A stretch of 64,000 nt of DNA from Ustulina deusta (GCA_023159155.1 JAJNNX010000036.1:434001-498000); one strand, 5' to 3'. Positions 35,287-48,592 are shown, counted from the first letter of the stretch. Numbers and translations: made by a program. Notes: generated by a model not told the origin, from the letters alone.

Positions 35287-36180
35287 ATGTACCCTTTTAT
35301 ATCTAAAAAGTATTGCGGCTGCATTGCGATCGATACGCCTACTTATAATCGGATAAAGCAATGGATTAAAGAAGATCGGAGGCATCGATTGGTTGTTTGG
35401 TACAATATTCCGTTGTTTTTACTTAAATTAGGCAGTTTTAAAAAAATAGCAATAAATATAGCAATAAAAGTACTTAGCTATAACTGCTAGGTCTGCTGCT
35501 AAAATATTTAGCTTATTTGTAGCTATAAAAATGTTTGTTTTGCGTTTGCAAAAGCTACACTTAATAACTACCCTAAAACTATCGATTAGTTATAATCTTA
35601 TATAATTACTTTCTTAAATAAGTACTAGGCTTATAATAATTTTATATAAAAAACATAAATTATAGTCCATAATAACAAAAATATTACTAAATTTGACTTT
35701 ATATATTAAAAAGCTAAAAGCTAAATAATCTAAGGTATGATCTATAGGTATAGGAAAGGCTTTTTTTTTATATAGGAAAAAAATATAAGTAATATAAACG
35801 TTATAAAATATTGCTATAATATTTTTTTGTTAATTGCTAAATATATATATTAATATTACAGCATTATATTCTAATATAATAATATACTTTTATATATAGC
35901 AAAAATAATAAAAATATTAATATATAAATATAAAATATATATTTTTAAATAGCCTGCTAAAAGCCCTAATCTTAACCTAATCGAAAATATATAGTTTTAA
36001 ATAAAAGACTAGCTATATTACAACTATAACTTATAAAGTTTAGGCCTTTTAAAATTATATATTGCTATTACTTATGTTTAGGAAGCTATTCCGGAAGATT
36101 TTTTATATAAATTAGTATTAAGTATGCTAAATCGGCTATAAGAAATAATTAAGCGTAATAAAAAGTTATTAAATCGTTAA
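35287..36180 (+). pseudogene. Tc1-like transposase remnant
   Basis: The longest surviving frame is 35,287-35,490 (67 codons), which may cover part of the N-terminal DNA-binding region. From 35,950 to 36,180 one frame reads PAKSPNLNLIENI, the SPDLNPIEN-like signature around the catalytic Glu region of Tc1 transposases. It continues to PEDFLYKLVLSMLNRL, KRNKKLLNR and a stop. The codons before PAK and after ENI, which are Trp in the family, are both TAG, as expected from TGG under RIP. Other stops occur throughout. DDE residues other than the one in this block cannot be traced. Confidence 0.75.
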
Positions 36181-37025
36181 ATAAATAAATTGTTATATAA
36201 AATATATATATTTATGTTTTAAACGTAATACTATAATATTTTTAAAATATTTAAAAATAATTTAAAATAATAAAATATAATTTAATTAATATATAAGCAG
36301 CTTTTTATATAAAAATATATATAAAAATGCTTAAGGTATAATATTTAAATAATTTAATAGTTTTGCTATTTTATTACTTACAAAAAACTTTTTAATTTTT
36401 ATATAATTGTTTTGTATATATAGTTATTTAATCTTTATATAGCTAATCTATAGCTATATATTTTTATTTAATATATTTTTTATATGCCGGTATAAAAAAC
36501 GCTTAAAATTGCTTTTGTATTAGCTAGTAAAGTTATATATAATATATTATAAAGATTAGTTATTTAAATTGCAGCGTTAAATAATATAAGTTTTGTTAGG
36601 TTAAAAAGGCGTACTAATACACCCGATAGGGCTAAGATAAACTATTATTTTGTTAGCTAATAAAATTATATGTAATAAAAATAAAAATTTATATAAAATA
36701 GTTGTATAGCAATTAAGAAAAATTTAAGAACATTAGGGGCGTTTATTATACTAGCTAATACGGTTAGTTATATAAGTTTTATTTTATATTTATATAAATG
36801 CTATATAAACAAAATAATTAGTCTATATAGTAATACTAATAGGACTAAATATAGCATTAGAATTGCAGATTTAGCGTGGGAAGTGCAGAAATAGCTAAAA
36901 AACGCGGAATATATAAAATGCGTTGATTGGTAATATTAGTATTATTAGTGTTGTTAGTGTTGTTGCAGGTGGTGTTATAGGTGTAAAAAAATAAAGGGGT
37001 TAGCCGGTCTGTACGAATTTTTCAG

Positions 37026-37198
37026 GGTTTTTTGGGCTTGTACCTTCCCATACAAATTACAGTGTATATATACATACAAGGGGAAACGTCAGCCAATTTT
37101 ATAGACCCCTACAACCCCCTTGCTATGACCCCGGTACACCCCCTGCTAAAGGCCCTGGTTGCGTACCCAAACTAACGTTAAAGATCCTGGAATAGGTG
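37026..37198 (-). repeat. Right terminal inverted repeat of the Tc1 element
   Basis: Reverse complement of the left arm; identical for the outer 63 bases, then about 80 percent similar by eye. It retains normal GC content, and the AT-rich interior begins just inside it after a GTTGTTAGTGTTGTTG microsatellite near 36,947-36,966. Confidence 0.9.
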
Positions 37199-37200
37199 TA

Positions 37201-40200
37201 GGTGCCGATGTGCTACAAATAACATGATGCCGGGCTAATAACACCGAAACAGGGTATCGGACTCAGACACCTAACCACAAAATGACCTCCATGTTCGGAC
37301 AAGGATTGGACGCCATGTCGGTTCATGGCACTGTTGGTAGCTGTTAAATCGACATTCCGCAGGCCCATACAAGCATATGTGTAGCATACTGTAGATGAAA
37401 CAGACAATGAATGAGAGAAATCATGTCGACTGAAGAGTCAAGAAAGGGAAATAGAAGCAGCCTATGAGTGTGAATGTCAATCGTGTGTGTTACTATATGT
37501 AAGTAAACCTATCAACCATTCAAGACGAATTGTTGGTGGCTAGTTTTTTTTCACTTGCTGACCCTGACTCGACTCAGCTCATTCTCAATCAATTACGCCG
37601 AGTGTAACTGTAAAACCTACTATTTAAAGAGGCTGGTATTCTGCTTAGGTGGTCGGTATTCCAGAACAGTACAGTCTGTACGGTGCAGATCTGCATTGTG
37701 TAGCGCACACTGTATTTATAGGTAGATACCTAGGTACCTACCGGCAAGCCTCTATAAGTCGATCGCCCATCAATGCACTGGATCGCACAGGTTAGGTATT
37801 CCCAGTAGGTATAGGTCCTTTAGTAATCATTTAATTTACCTAACCTATTCCCTTCCTCCCTTCTGTTTAGGACATCGAACCATCTAGTGTAGGGCGGACC
37901 CAGAGTCGTGGGATCTGGTGTATGCTAGACTAAATACCAAATACTGCATGGTCGAAAGGGGAGTCGAGTGTTAGGTATACTAGATAGGTACACTAGGTAG
38001 AAGACGAACAACATCAGACACTCGTGCGGGTATGGCTCCTCCATCGGCCATTGGTAGAGAGAGTTGGAGGAGTTGGAGGAGGCGGGCAGGGTGGACACGC
38101 TGTGCGGCGACCTCCACGTTTTTGCCTGGACCTCGTTTTCCCCGCGATGCATGTGGAGGTGCAGATGACCGTCTCAAGCATGAACTATTCCCTGTTGAGG
38201 GGTTCAGTCTTGAGTGGATTTCCGATGGTGAATCACGACCAAGTGCATATGTCACCTCAGTGACACGATCAATGATAATGCGCGAATAGCTATCTACCTA
38301 TAAGTACATGTTGGGTAAGTCGATGGCTGACGACGGTAGGAGACTCATGACCTGAAGCCTACTACCTACCGGTATATGCTACATAGTAAGCAAGCTCGCA
38401 AGCAAACTAAGAACAAGTAGGGATGGATACCTAAGCACGGCTGCACCGTTCACAGAGGATGGAACTTGACGTTAGGCTGTTCTTCCGTCACATCCGATAC
38501 GGGCGAATACCACCTACCGTACATTACATAGCACTCTCGATAAGGAAGCAGGCTGTGTTGCACAGTACCTCGCAGGTGTGATGTGATGGTGGGTGACCAT
38601 GATGACTGATGGCTGGGAGGTGTCGAGTCACATTAACGCAAGCGCTCGATGAAACCCTGTGCCAATGAAAAGGTGTGTGCGTGGGACGTCACCTCAGTTG
38701 CCTCGCACCACCATCCTCCATCCGGAAAGCATTCTGGCTATATCGAAGAATCACTGGTCGCTGATCTACCAATCCGAGTTGAATCCCAGACCCTCTTTAG
38801 ACAGCCACACAACGGCTGCTTCCAGGTAGACGTCGAGACACCTAGGAAGCAGTTGAAGATGGGGTACACCAGAACTGGCGTAGATACTGACTCAATAAAT
38901 AGGAAAAGAGAGATGGCCTAAGTAGTCGGTTGGGCAAAGGCTAATGTGGGAGTTACCTAGCAGTCCAATGCAATGCAATCCAAGTTCTTGTTCTTGCTCT
39001 GATTGGTCTGGCCCTAAATCGACCGCGAATTACAACCCGCGGCCATGTAGTACACGCTATATAAAGATATTAGAAGATGCACAACATATAGCATAACTAC
39101 CTGACTTGCAACCATGCACCTACACTACACCAGAAAGATTTCGGGTGGATGTAGGCACACTATCTACCTAGTATACACTACCTAAGGCAGGCCAACCCAA
39201 CTCCGGGCCTGTGTCCATCCAGCCCGTACCTGGTATGCATGCCCCTCCCCCTCAGTGTTCCCCCTCCTTCGCCCAGAACGGAAGAGTCTTGGGACAGCTG
39301 ATGGGATCTGAGGAGGCGGGGGAGGACCGAGACCAAGTCTGATCTTTGCTTGATGGAGATCACACTTCGCAACTGGCCGATCTCACTCTGTCCCCGCTCG
39401 CTCTCTCACGCCCTCACCCACCCACTCACCCACCCATTCACTCATCCCACTATAAACCAAGTGGCCTCGGGCGATGACGAAAGCAGGCTGTCGTCTTCTT
39501 CCATCTTCTGGTCTTGTGTCTCGCAAGCAACAGTGTCGTCTATGACAAACGCGTACACCCTCTGCCTACCTGCCTAACCTGCCTATCTATCTATTTACTA
39601 CTCCTACTTACCACAATATATTTATACGGTCTGTCATCCTGCCCAATCTTTGTTCCCAGAGTTTGCTCGGTTGACCAGACCAGCACGTATTCGGTTGTGA
39701 AAATAGAAATCTGTAACCGCCAGGCCGTATCTTCTATTTTGCGGTCTGCTGACAGGTATCCGGATAGCCGTTCGATCATCTCCTCACCAATCTCTGACGT
39801 TTTGAACCATTGAGCGTTTGTAGCTCCTCTGGATGACCTAAGTGCGTCATTAAGCCGCGACTTTTCATCTCCCACATTTCAGCTGCCTCAGCATCATCAA
39901 GCTTTGCAACAGCTTTGGATAGAAAAACCGGACGAGGCCTTTTTTGCCTGTCCCCCTTCAATAAAGTCGCCAGTCAATAAGGCAATCTGGCGTTAAGCTG
40001 GTTTGACTTGACTTGGCCGCGGATTTGCACGACCAGTTGTGTCGTCCGTGCACTTATTACCGCAATTTTTGAAACGGCTCTTTGACCAAGCTTCCAATCC
40101 TGATTGACCAACAAAAGATAAATTGCAACCAATTGACCAGAGGGCTGGGCTACCTTTTCTTCACTTACACTATATGGCGACATATCACTCGTCACGAATT

Positions 40201-41619
40201 GTTTGCGAACGCGATAACGACTCATCCTTACCTGGCTCCCTTGCGCGACGGGAGCGTTTTCATTGATGAATTAGTGAGGGATGTACCTGGACTGTAAAGA
40301 GGAAAATTTTCATTGCCTCTTTATACAGTACTCTAGACGACTAGGATAGTCGCAGAGGATTCCACCTCACGGACGGCGCGGACTTTAGCTGCCTGGCGCA
40401 TTCGTGTTTCTGGGCCGTGTTCTCACTTGCACCACATCTCAATCTCGCTAAACTCCGATCCAATTTTAGGAGCTTCGCACAGATCCCGACCTTATACATT
40501 ATTCCAAGCTATTTGGGACGACCCTGGCACCCTAGCATCCTATCGGGCCAGGTTTACGCACACACGCAGTGTAGTGTACACTACCGGTATTTCGCACAGT
40601 CAGAACTTGAAGACAAGCGAATAGGCGCTTCTTTCGACACGGTTACGAAGACGCCGGACGGACACCTTCTAGACATCGCATGCGAGAAACTACTCAACTA
40701 CCGGCATGCTGATTTTTGTCAGCGACTGACTACTGAAATCTGATCGCGTCATCGTGTGGGCGTTCTGGTACAGGCCGTGAAATCCTACAGAAGTGCGGGA
40801 CTGCGAATTTGCCAATTGCGCAAACGATTCATATTCGCGCCCCTTGCCGATCCATCGTTAAGACCTCATCAGCTACACGAGAGTCATCTCTGCTAGGCGT
40901 GACCTTGTTGGTTGCCTGTGGCGAAAAGGAAAAGAGCTTGCGATTGGTGTTCTACATGTACAGTCAATCAATCACGGATCGACTGGGAGTGATTCATTGC
41001 CAGCCAGTTATGACACATTTTGGCAGGAAAAACAAACGCGGCCACTCAAAGAAAAGACTACTCCAACACTAGTGTCTGGAGCTGATGAATGAGAGGCAAC
41101 AGCACTAGCAACAGGCGAGAGCTGAAAGGAGAATCCAATCCACTAAATTGAAAGACTGCAATCCGCTACAATCACGACGGATTGGCACCAAACCGGGCCA
41201 AAACTGGAAGCCGACTGACAGTCTTTAGCACCCGGACCGCTGTGCCGGGAGAGCCAGCGATTGGTGCTCGACGTGCGTTGGGCACAAAGTGCGAAACCGA
41301 ATCGTCTTGGACGTTGTGGCTGTGTCGGCGAAGAATTACGAATCTTTTGACAGCCGACCTAAGCCTAAAGGGGTATCTCGTGGATGATCGCACTCCCCCA
41401 ACCCCTCTTGAGCCGCCCCTCTGCCCCTTTCCGGCGCCGGCTAGGGAGAGATACAAGATACAAGTACAGGCGACACACCCAGACCCTAGTCGGCCTGACT
41501 TTTACTAGGCTGCTAGCAGGTTATTTGCCAAGGATCAGGGCTTCAGTGGCTTCCGGTCCCCCCCTGCACGTCTTGGCTGTTTTTTCCCTGCCCCCTTCGC
41601 AGCGCCAAACAACCTAAAA
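37201..41619. other. 4.4 kb without a recognisable gene
   Basis: Normal GC content with frames up to 108 codons, none with motifs. Palindromic TACCTAGGTACCTACC-type sequence occurs at 37,720-37,743 and related ACCTACC/TACCTA words recur near 38,360 and 39,165. CACTCACCCACCC-type short repeats lie at 39,410-39,445. It probably contains distal upstream sequence of the 42,294 gene. Confidence 0.5.
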
Positions 41620-42293
41620 AAAAAAACAATTAAAAAAATATAGCAATAAAAAAATTTCTCAAAGGACAGTCCCACAGCACGCAGGCCCCAACCAGACCAG
41701 GGCCTCGCCAATTATTCATCCATTATTATCGCCGCCATACAAAAGCATCCCGCCCGCACTCTGACACACACAACTTTTCTGTTGTCATTTTTTCTCTCAA
41801 TTTGGCTTTCGCCATATCTGTGACTCAATCGCTACCGTCTCGACGCCTGTTCGACCGCACCGACCACACCGACATCGATCCCCCCCATCGATTCGTCATC
41901 GCTACGCTGGATCTCGAACTGTCCGGCCCCTTCTCGCGCATTCCGCCATCACGGTCGACGTCTCTCGGCGTTGATTACCACTCGCCCGTCCATCCTCACC
42001 CTGGGGGATAACATCTCAGACTTGTAGCATGTTCTCACAAAGAAGTCGGTCTTCCTCTCCTCTTCCTACCGACCACAATCCCAGGTGACGGGCGTCACTT
42101 TCTAAGCGTCACGACATCGGCGCGAGCTCATCTCGACAACCACTCCAGCATCCACATCCCTCATTTCGCGCGCGGCCAGGGGGGCGACGGCGAAACACAC
42201 TTCGACGCATTTCGACCATCCCAGGATCCCAGCGCGCGTCGCCGGACCGAGCATCGCAGCCCCGAGCAGCACGCCTCGTCCGACAGCAGCACC
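41620..42293 (+). promoter_or_regulatory. Probable promoter and long pyrimidine-rich 5' leader of the 42,294 gene
   Basis: An A-rich stretch (41,616-41,655) is followed by C/T-rich sequence with TTTTCTGTTGTC, TTTTTTCTCTC and CTCTCCTCTTCC tracts up to the start codon. Fungal promoters often place transcription starts in such CT-rich tracts, so a 5' leader of several hundred bases is plausible. The 151-codon minus-strand frame here is a shadow. Confidence 0.4.
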
Positions 42294-43589
42294 ATGAGCC
42301 ACTACGGTTCTCCCTACTCGGGCACTCCTCACAGAGGAGGCGACCCTTACTATAATTACGACGTGAATAGCCCCTCGCCAACACCGTCGCCTCATCACTA
42401 CCCATTCTACCCAGCAAAGACCCCGCAGCGATCGGCGACGCGAAACCACGTTCGCGGTGCCAGCACCGGCTTCGGCGAGTTCATCCCGCGTCCGACCACC
42501 GCCTTCTCGCCTCGATACAAGAGCACCGGTGAATACGCCACTGGCCCAAGCCCGCAAGTGAGTTCGCGCAAACGTAGTTTTTCACAGAAGGGGTCGAAGC
42601 ATCACTATTATCATCTTGACTATGACTATGCCGCCCGCGAGCCCGCGACGCGAGAGCGGCGCAAGTCTTTTTCTTGCTATCGGGCCTCTTATGGGGACTC
42701 GGACGAGGACGAAGTAATCGAAGCCGGAAATGGTTACGTCTATGTATTGAGACCGCAGTGGAAGAGTTCAAGGCACAAAAATCATTATGACTATTACACT
42801 GATCGTCCCGAGCATGGCACTGATTCCCGCTACTACGCACAGGCTATTCCGACGTTTTCGTTTGAGAAAGAGAAGGCCGAATACGGCCGCTATGAGGAAC
42901 CCCCGCTGCGCTCCGCCACCAGGGTTGGTCATCACGCCCACTCGCGTCGCCCGTCCTCGGGGGCTGTTCCTAACATCCAGCGCTCTGCGACGGCCCGTCC
43001 TACGGCTGCCGTGCCCAAGAAGACAGTAACCGCACCAGCTCCTCGAGCCACAGAGGCCGACGCCAAGAAGCACCACATTCCTACCGGCTACTCCCTAAAA
43101 AACTGGGACCCAACCGAGGAACCTATTATGCTGTTGGGTAGTGTCTTCGACGCTAACTCTTTGGGCAAGTGGATCTACGACTGGACTGTCTACCATCACG
43201 GCCCTGCGACTCCCATATCGGACATGGCTGGTGAGATGTGGCTCCTCCTCATCCAGTTGTCAGGCAAGATAAAACGCTCCGAGGAGATTGTTCCCCAAGT
43301 CCGGACACAGGAGAACCGGGAAATGATCGAGGACTTCATTGCGTCAGGCGAGCGCTTGACAGACAAGCTACGGTCTCTTCTCAAGCGATGCGAGGCTCCA
43401 ATGCTCAAGGCCAGCAAGAAGCGCGAGGCCGCCCAGCTCGGCAAGAATTCTGGTATTGAGTTTGTTGAAACTCTCTTTGGTCGTGAGCGCGAGCTCGAGA
43501 AAACTGAACGCTTTATGCAATCGGTGCGCCTTTGGAATCTCCGGTTTGACGCCAACTGCGAGGATATTCTGAAAAGGCCAACCCAGTAG
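42294..43589 (+). CDS. Conserved fungal protein (often labelled vegetative cell wall protein gp1)
   Basis: An uninterrupted frame of 431 residues. Residues 1-60 are Ser/Pro/Tyr/His-rich and low in complexity; about 60-260 are disordered, with repeated Arg-Ser and Tyr-rich patches (HYYHLDYDYA, HYDYYTD). The conserved part is residues about 265-431: HIPTGYSLKNWDPTEEPI, LLGSVFDANSLGKWIYDWT, GEMWLLLIQLSGKIKR, an ERLTDKLRSLLKRCE helix, and EFVETLFGRERELEKTERF. This all-helical domain is widespread in filamentous ascomycetes and carries the gp1 name in many annotations by similarity of the Pro-rich part; a wall role is not established. No signal peptide is present, so an intracellular protein seems more likely. 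The gene stands alone, with about 5 kb on its left and 7 kb on its right free of genes. Confidence 0.85.
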   Translation: MSHYGSPYSGTPHRGGDPYYNYDVNSPSPTPSPHHYPFYPAKTPQRSATRNHVRGASTGFGEFIPRPTTAFSPRYKSTGEYATGPSPQVSSRKRSFSQKGSKHHYYHLDYDYAAREPATRERRKSFSCYRASYGDSDEDEVIEAGNGYVYVLRPQWKSSRHKNHYDYYTDRPEHGTDSRYYAQAIPTFSFEKEKAEYGRYEEPPLRSATRVGHHAHSRRPSSGAVPNIQRSATARPTAAVPKKTVTAPAPRATEADAKKHHIPTGYSLKNWDPTEEPIMLLGSVFDANSLGKWIYDWTVYHHGPATPISDMAGEMWLLLIQLSGKIKRSEEIVPQVRTQENREMIEDFIASGERLTDKLRSLLKRCEAPMLKASKKREAAQLGKNSGIEFVETLFGRERELEKTERFMQSVRLWNLRFDANCEDILKRPTQ

Positions 43590-44960
43590 ATTCCGCCATC
43601 GGATGGATTCTCCCCTTGGATTTCCTGCCAACTTTTGGTTTTCCCTGTCTTTGGTATCTCCCAGGGCTCACCCAGGATAATCCTTCTCCCTTACAACCTT
43701 GAAAACTGAAAAAAACAAAAACACCAAGACCCACCAGCGAGATGGCACAGTGCCGCCATCGTGTACACTACCGGGATTTGCCATTGGTTTTTATCCCACG
43801 GACTTCCCTCCCCGGAATTTCCTATGTGTTACTACTGTCATATTACTTAGGCCTCAGGGCAGTTTCGCATTACGGGGGCGAGAAGGGTTTTCCATACACT
43901 TTATTTCTGTCTCAGCTATTTCTATTTTTTTGAGATACCCCAGAGCCGAGCAGAGAACTATCACAACGAGAGAAGACAGTGAAGGCAGCGCAGCTATTTG
44001 CGCTTTTCCGTCATTCTTCTTCATGATTACATATCGCGCCGCGCAAGCAACAGCAGCACACGAACGAGAACACGAGTGGTCCGATCAATGACGGGCACAT
44101 TCAGATTATGGAAGATAAAAGTTAGGACTTGGAGGATTCGGTTCTTTTGTTTTCCTTTGTTTAGACCTGCGGCGAGTTATTGCTTGTCCGGGACAGGCGA
44201 TGAATTTTTAATAAGATTTTATGAGGGAGATATCTGGCCGGCAATATTTATTTACCGGACGGACTGATTGGATCATGGGTCAGCGCAGGGCGTTTTTCTT
44301 ATTCGGCTCAACTTCCAGCAACTTATAGACTACTTTGGAGGCAGGCGCGAAGCCAGTTGGCCTGGTTGGGTTTTGTTCACGCTGGCTGGCTGGATTGGAT
44401 ATACCCTGTTTGCTTTTTGTACTCAAATGTAGTGGTAGGCGACGAGGTTGAAATTTCAAAACCACACCTAAATCTTCTCTCAATTGCTGCATCTTCATGC
44501 CCGCGTGAAAACCCTGTGCAGCCTGCAGCCTGTTCTAGTATACCCTGTTATGATAGGCAAGGCTGGCGATGTGTCCGCAGCGTGGCCATCATGATGATGT
44601 CTAAGTTAGTGTAGGTACTCATGCATGTCTCCCGCGCCCTGGTGCTCTGCAGGCCGCGGACCGCGTGGATACCTCGTGCGCCAAGAGACGACGTTGCGCT
44701 GCATACGGAGTAGGAAGGTATATAAGCTCACCTATATGGTCCTGATAAGATATCTCACCACGGCCTCATGAAGATGGGATAATACGTCAGAATACCTCTG
44801 TATTCTAGGTAACCTGCCAAAGAGAGAGGGAGAAAGATAGAGAAAGAGCCTTATGTGACCATACTAGTAGGACAATAATGAAGCGAACATCACCACCCTA
44901 ACTGTAGGTACCTAGGTAGTTTTTCAAAATTGGCAAACCCCTGTGATAATCCTTGGCCGC

Positions 44961-44980
44961 TTTTTTTTTTTTTTTTTTTT
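44961..44980. repeat. Homopolymer run of 20 T
   Basis: Twenty consecutive T within non-coding sequence. A similar run of 20 A is at 48,081-48,100. Confidence 0.95.
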
Positions 44981-45178
44981 AATATTTGCGGCGTCATTAA
45001 TGTGCGCATTAATCTCGTTATTACTTACTATTAAGCGTACTAGTGTCGCATGCACGGCTCACATCGTGGCTCTCGTCCTCTGACAGTGCCCGGAATTACC
45101 TCATAGATGCCCTTTTCGCATTTCGCTTGTCCGGGGGACGAATCCTGATACGCCCATAGGCGCGGCACAGCTAGCGGA

Positions 45179-45201
45179 CACACACAACACACACACACAC
45201 C
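45179..45201. repeat. CA dinucleotide microsatellite
   Basis: An almost perfect (CA)n tract with one AAC interruption, in non-coding sequence. Confidence 0.9.
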
Positions 45202-48080
45202 AAAAGTTTTTTTTCATTCCCCCTTCAAATACACTGGGTAGGTTACGCCGTATCGGTTGGCCGGCTGTGGTATTTGTCAAGTGCGATTATTTCGATCAAA
45301 CGCGCTCGTTAGTATGTGTGTGCATTGACGGTGCAGGAATGTTGGTATGATGCGGTAGGCGGTTTGCAGCAAAACCAAAACAAACAGCTAGATACTATAG
45401 ATACTGACCGTAGTGAGTGTAAACAAAATATTACACGGTTCTGGCCTGCTACCTAGTGTGAGACAGTGGGCGGAATTCCCTGGATCGGCCTTTGGGGCTG
45501 TTGGAATCCAGGAAATTTAGGGTTGCCCAATACCCTGTCAGGGCACGATCCCAGCGTACCCTGTCTCCCTAGTCTCCGCTACACGACCGACACACGGTAC
45601 ACTAGGTACACTAGAAGGGCGTGCTCGTTCAGGGGTGTTTCGAGGGAGATCGGATTAGTGGGAAGGAACCAAGTCTAAGGGAGGACGCTACACACACCCT
45701 CACCTTGGATGCAGGTCGTCGATGCGATGGCCCCTCGTAGGACTTGTCGTCCGCGATGGTGACCGAGCTAGCTACAGTCGGTTTCACAGACCACCACGTG
45801 TATTTGTGGCCTGCGGGGTTCTCTCTGCCGTTGCCCTACTCGTACTTTGCCAGTCCTCGTGTACTACACTGTCGGTCGAGTAGGTATCACACAGGATGCC
45901 GCCGTCAGGCCAGTCGACGATCATCGCGGCTCATCTGGATAGATGCACTAGGCAGCACAGGAACGCGGCTCCTTGGTCCTTCGCAACCCCTATTCATCCA
46001 TCCGCCCATCCACCTCGGTCCGGGCGGCGTTGTGTTGGATGCTCTGATCCTACTTGTACTGTACGCCAACCTCGGTTCATCCTCCAAGCAAAAAGAACCA
46101 TGTCGTATTTTGGGATTGACTACGAAACAGCCAAACCGCCCCCGGTGAAAGTGTATACTGTGCAGCTGTGGCTGGTGAAATAACTACAACGTGTTTTACA
46201 GATGATTAAAAAAAGGAAAGGGGTGTGGAGATGGAACGAAGGGAGTCAGTCAGCTAGCTAGTCGGTCCTATCTTGGAGTAAAGGAATGCGATCTTTTTTT
46301 TTCTCTGCCCTTCGGATGGTAGATTTCGAAAGAGATGGTGTGCTGATGAGCCAAGGCCGCCCGCAATTATTACTCTGCTTCCCTTCCACCCCTGCCATGA
46401 TGATGGGCTTATGCTTTTCCAGACGCCCCAGGCGAGAGATATTGCTGGTGCCTTGCATGGGGCAGCGCCTGAAAAACCGGTTCCGGGACTCGGATGAGGC
46501 GAGGTAGCAATCAATCAATGGATAGTCTCCTCAAATCTGCTTTCGCTTGGTCAGGACTCGTCTCCCCCAAAATGGTCCTACTGTAGACGAATCGCTAAGA
46601 CTTCATCTGGTTGATGCGACGGGTTTCAACTCCAGTGAGTCAGTGAGACGAGATAGGACGTCGCGTACGACACCCAGCCACCCTCAGGTGGGGGGATCGG
46701 GGTATCACAGCTTACATGGACTTTGTGTGTGCTCATGCACCGCGGCAGACACGGATGGTGATACGGAAAAGGCTGACAAGGCGTCTGTATTGCCAATCAA
46801 GAACCCGAGGCAAATGCCTCTCAATAAAATCATGCTAATGAGGGGCTGGACCCAAGAAGACTACCTATGTGTATGCGTCTGGTGTTACTGTTTCACCAAG
46901 AAGAAGACGTACCACCAGCCTATCTTTTCATCCCAACCATCTCACCCCAACCAGCCCAGAGTCGCACATCATCGTATCAAAATAGCAGCATATATGCAAC
47001 CATGTGCTAGGTAATAGGGACGCAAGTGGACGCTGCAGTATAGGTAGTGTGAATAATCAATTGCTGGCCAACAGCGACGGGGAATGGCGTCAGCCAGCGA
47101 CGAATAGTGGGATGCGAACATGCGGCAGTGCTAGCTAGTTCTTACCAACCGTTTTATTTCCTTCTTACTTCCTCCTCGTTTCCTTTCTTCCCTTCCTGTT
47201 TCGTCTTCTTCCCGCTCTTGACTTTTGGGGCGAAAGAGAGGCTGGCGGATTAGGCAGATCATGTCCAATTTTGACTTAAACCTGGGTTTGAGGCTAAAGG
47301 ATGAACCATATACTTACAACCGCACAGTTACTTCACCTCCCGGGCTGCGGAAATATAGGCATTGCGCATACATACCTACTACCTACACCTATTATGCACC
47401 TCAACCGCCGAGAAGTACACTGCCGACCTACTACTAGTAGATAACTCGTGTAGTTTACATGGTGGCAGGTATGCTGCCTTCCCCAGCCTCCCGTTCGCTT
47501 CCGCTTCTAATTCGGGAGCCGGAATACCAGTTTAACTGGGACACAACCATAAGTAAAGGCAGTCAGTTACTTAGGCCAATCAAATTGTGAGCTGGCCCTC
47601 CAAAACACATAGGCATCAAGTCACTCCTCCCTTGCGGAATTTTGTCTACAATACAGGCTGTATCTAGAACCCAGATGCGAAAGTAGCAGCCCAACATTCG
47701 CGCGACTCCAACTACGTCATTCGTTGGATATCACCTAGGTAGTCTAGGCTACTCAGTTTGTGAGATGGATATCGTGAGGAGCCGCGCATCTATACATACG
47801 TATCTACAAAGTAACATGCACACACAGACATGCACACGCACAAACGCCTTCTTCACCAACCACCCAAAACATCATCCTTCAGAAACAGAAAAAGAGGGGA
47901 AAATGGGAGTTCAGCGTTATGACGCTGGGGTCCAAGTGCAGTTCCAGCCCAGCCCATGACCCCTCATCCTCATCCTTTCCACTACCGAGGTACTTCGCCC
48001 ATGATCCATGTTGCCCAATGCATATCATCATCACTGTCGGTTGGTGGTGGCCGGGGACCAGAGACAAGCGAGGAAGAGAG

Positions 48081-48100
48081 AAAAAAAAAAAAAAAAAAAA
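48081..48100. repeat. Homopolymer run of 20 A
   Basis: Twenty consecutive A preceded by a purine-rich GAGGAAGAGAG tract, in non-coding sequence. Confidence 0.95.
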
Positions 48101-48592
48101 CCTAATACTAAGAGAGCAGCACCCAAAAACCCCTCCAGCCAATCATAGCCATAGGTGTGGTAACATCGTCCTCACCCTTCGAGATATTCCAGGTTGCATC
48201 TACCATCGTGTACTAGGTTAGAAGAAGAAACAACCATAATCAAGGCGAAATACATACAAGCCGGCCGTATTTTCCCTCGTGGCTGGCCTGGCGTTGTCTT
48301 AGCCCCTCCTACCCTACCCCCCCTTTTTTTTTCTTGGTATGTACTCTTCCTAGTTTTTTTAGTTTTTTTTTTTGCGCGCAACCTTACCCTGGACCAAATT
48401 GCATGTTCTTCAACAGATCCTTCCATGCTTATTCCCTGGCTTGCCGGGTCGTGGGCCATTGACCGGTAGCCGGCCGTTTTCCACATCCCCCCCCTTCCCA
48501 CGGGCAAAACAGAATACCCGCAAGCGCGGGCACGGAACCCATGTCTCCCGCACCTCTCTGATCCACCGCGCGTCCGCCAACAGCATATTAAT

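Larger units (their letters stand above)
34781..37198 (+). mobile_element. Tc1/mariner-type DNA transposon, interior mutated
   Basis: The element is 2,418 bases. It is bounded by TA at 34,779-34,780 and 37,199-37,200, the target duplication of Tc1/mariner transposons. Both ends begin CACCTATTCCAGGATC and form inverted repeats of about 170 bases. The interior, from about 34,980 to 36,960, is strongly AT-rich with stops in every frame. A C-terminal transposase remnant at about 35,950-36,180 is still readable. The element is therefore complete in structure but cannot encode transposase. It interrupts the gene-free interval between 28 and 42 kb. Confidence 0.9.

Noticed and set aside
42102..42557. 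151-codon minus-strand frame over the start of the 42,294 gene
   Set aside because: Arg/Val/Gly-rich antisense shadow of a gene with strong conserved blocks.
46547..47014. 155-codon plus-strand frame
   Set aside because: Low-complexity His/Gln/Pro and Cys content, no domain, no good start context; probably chance in GC-normal DNA.
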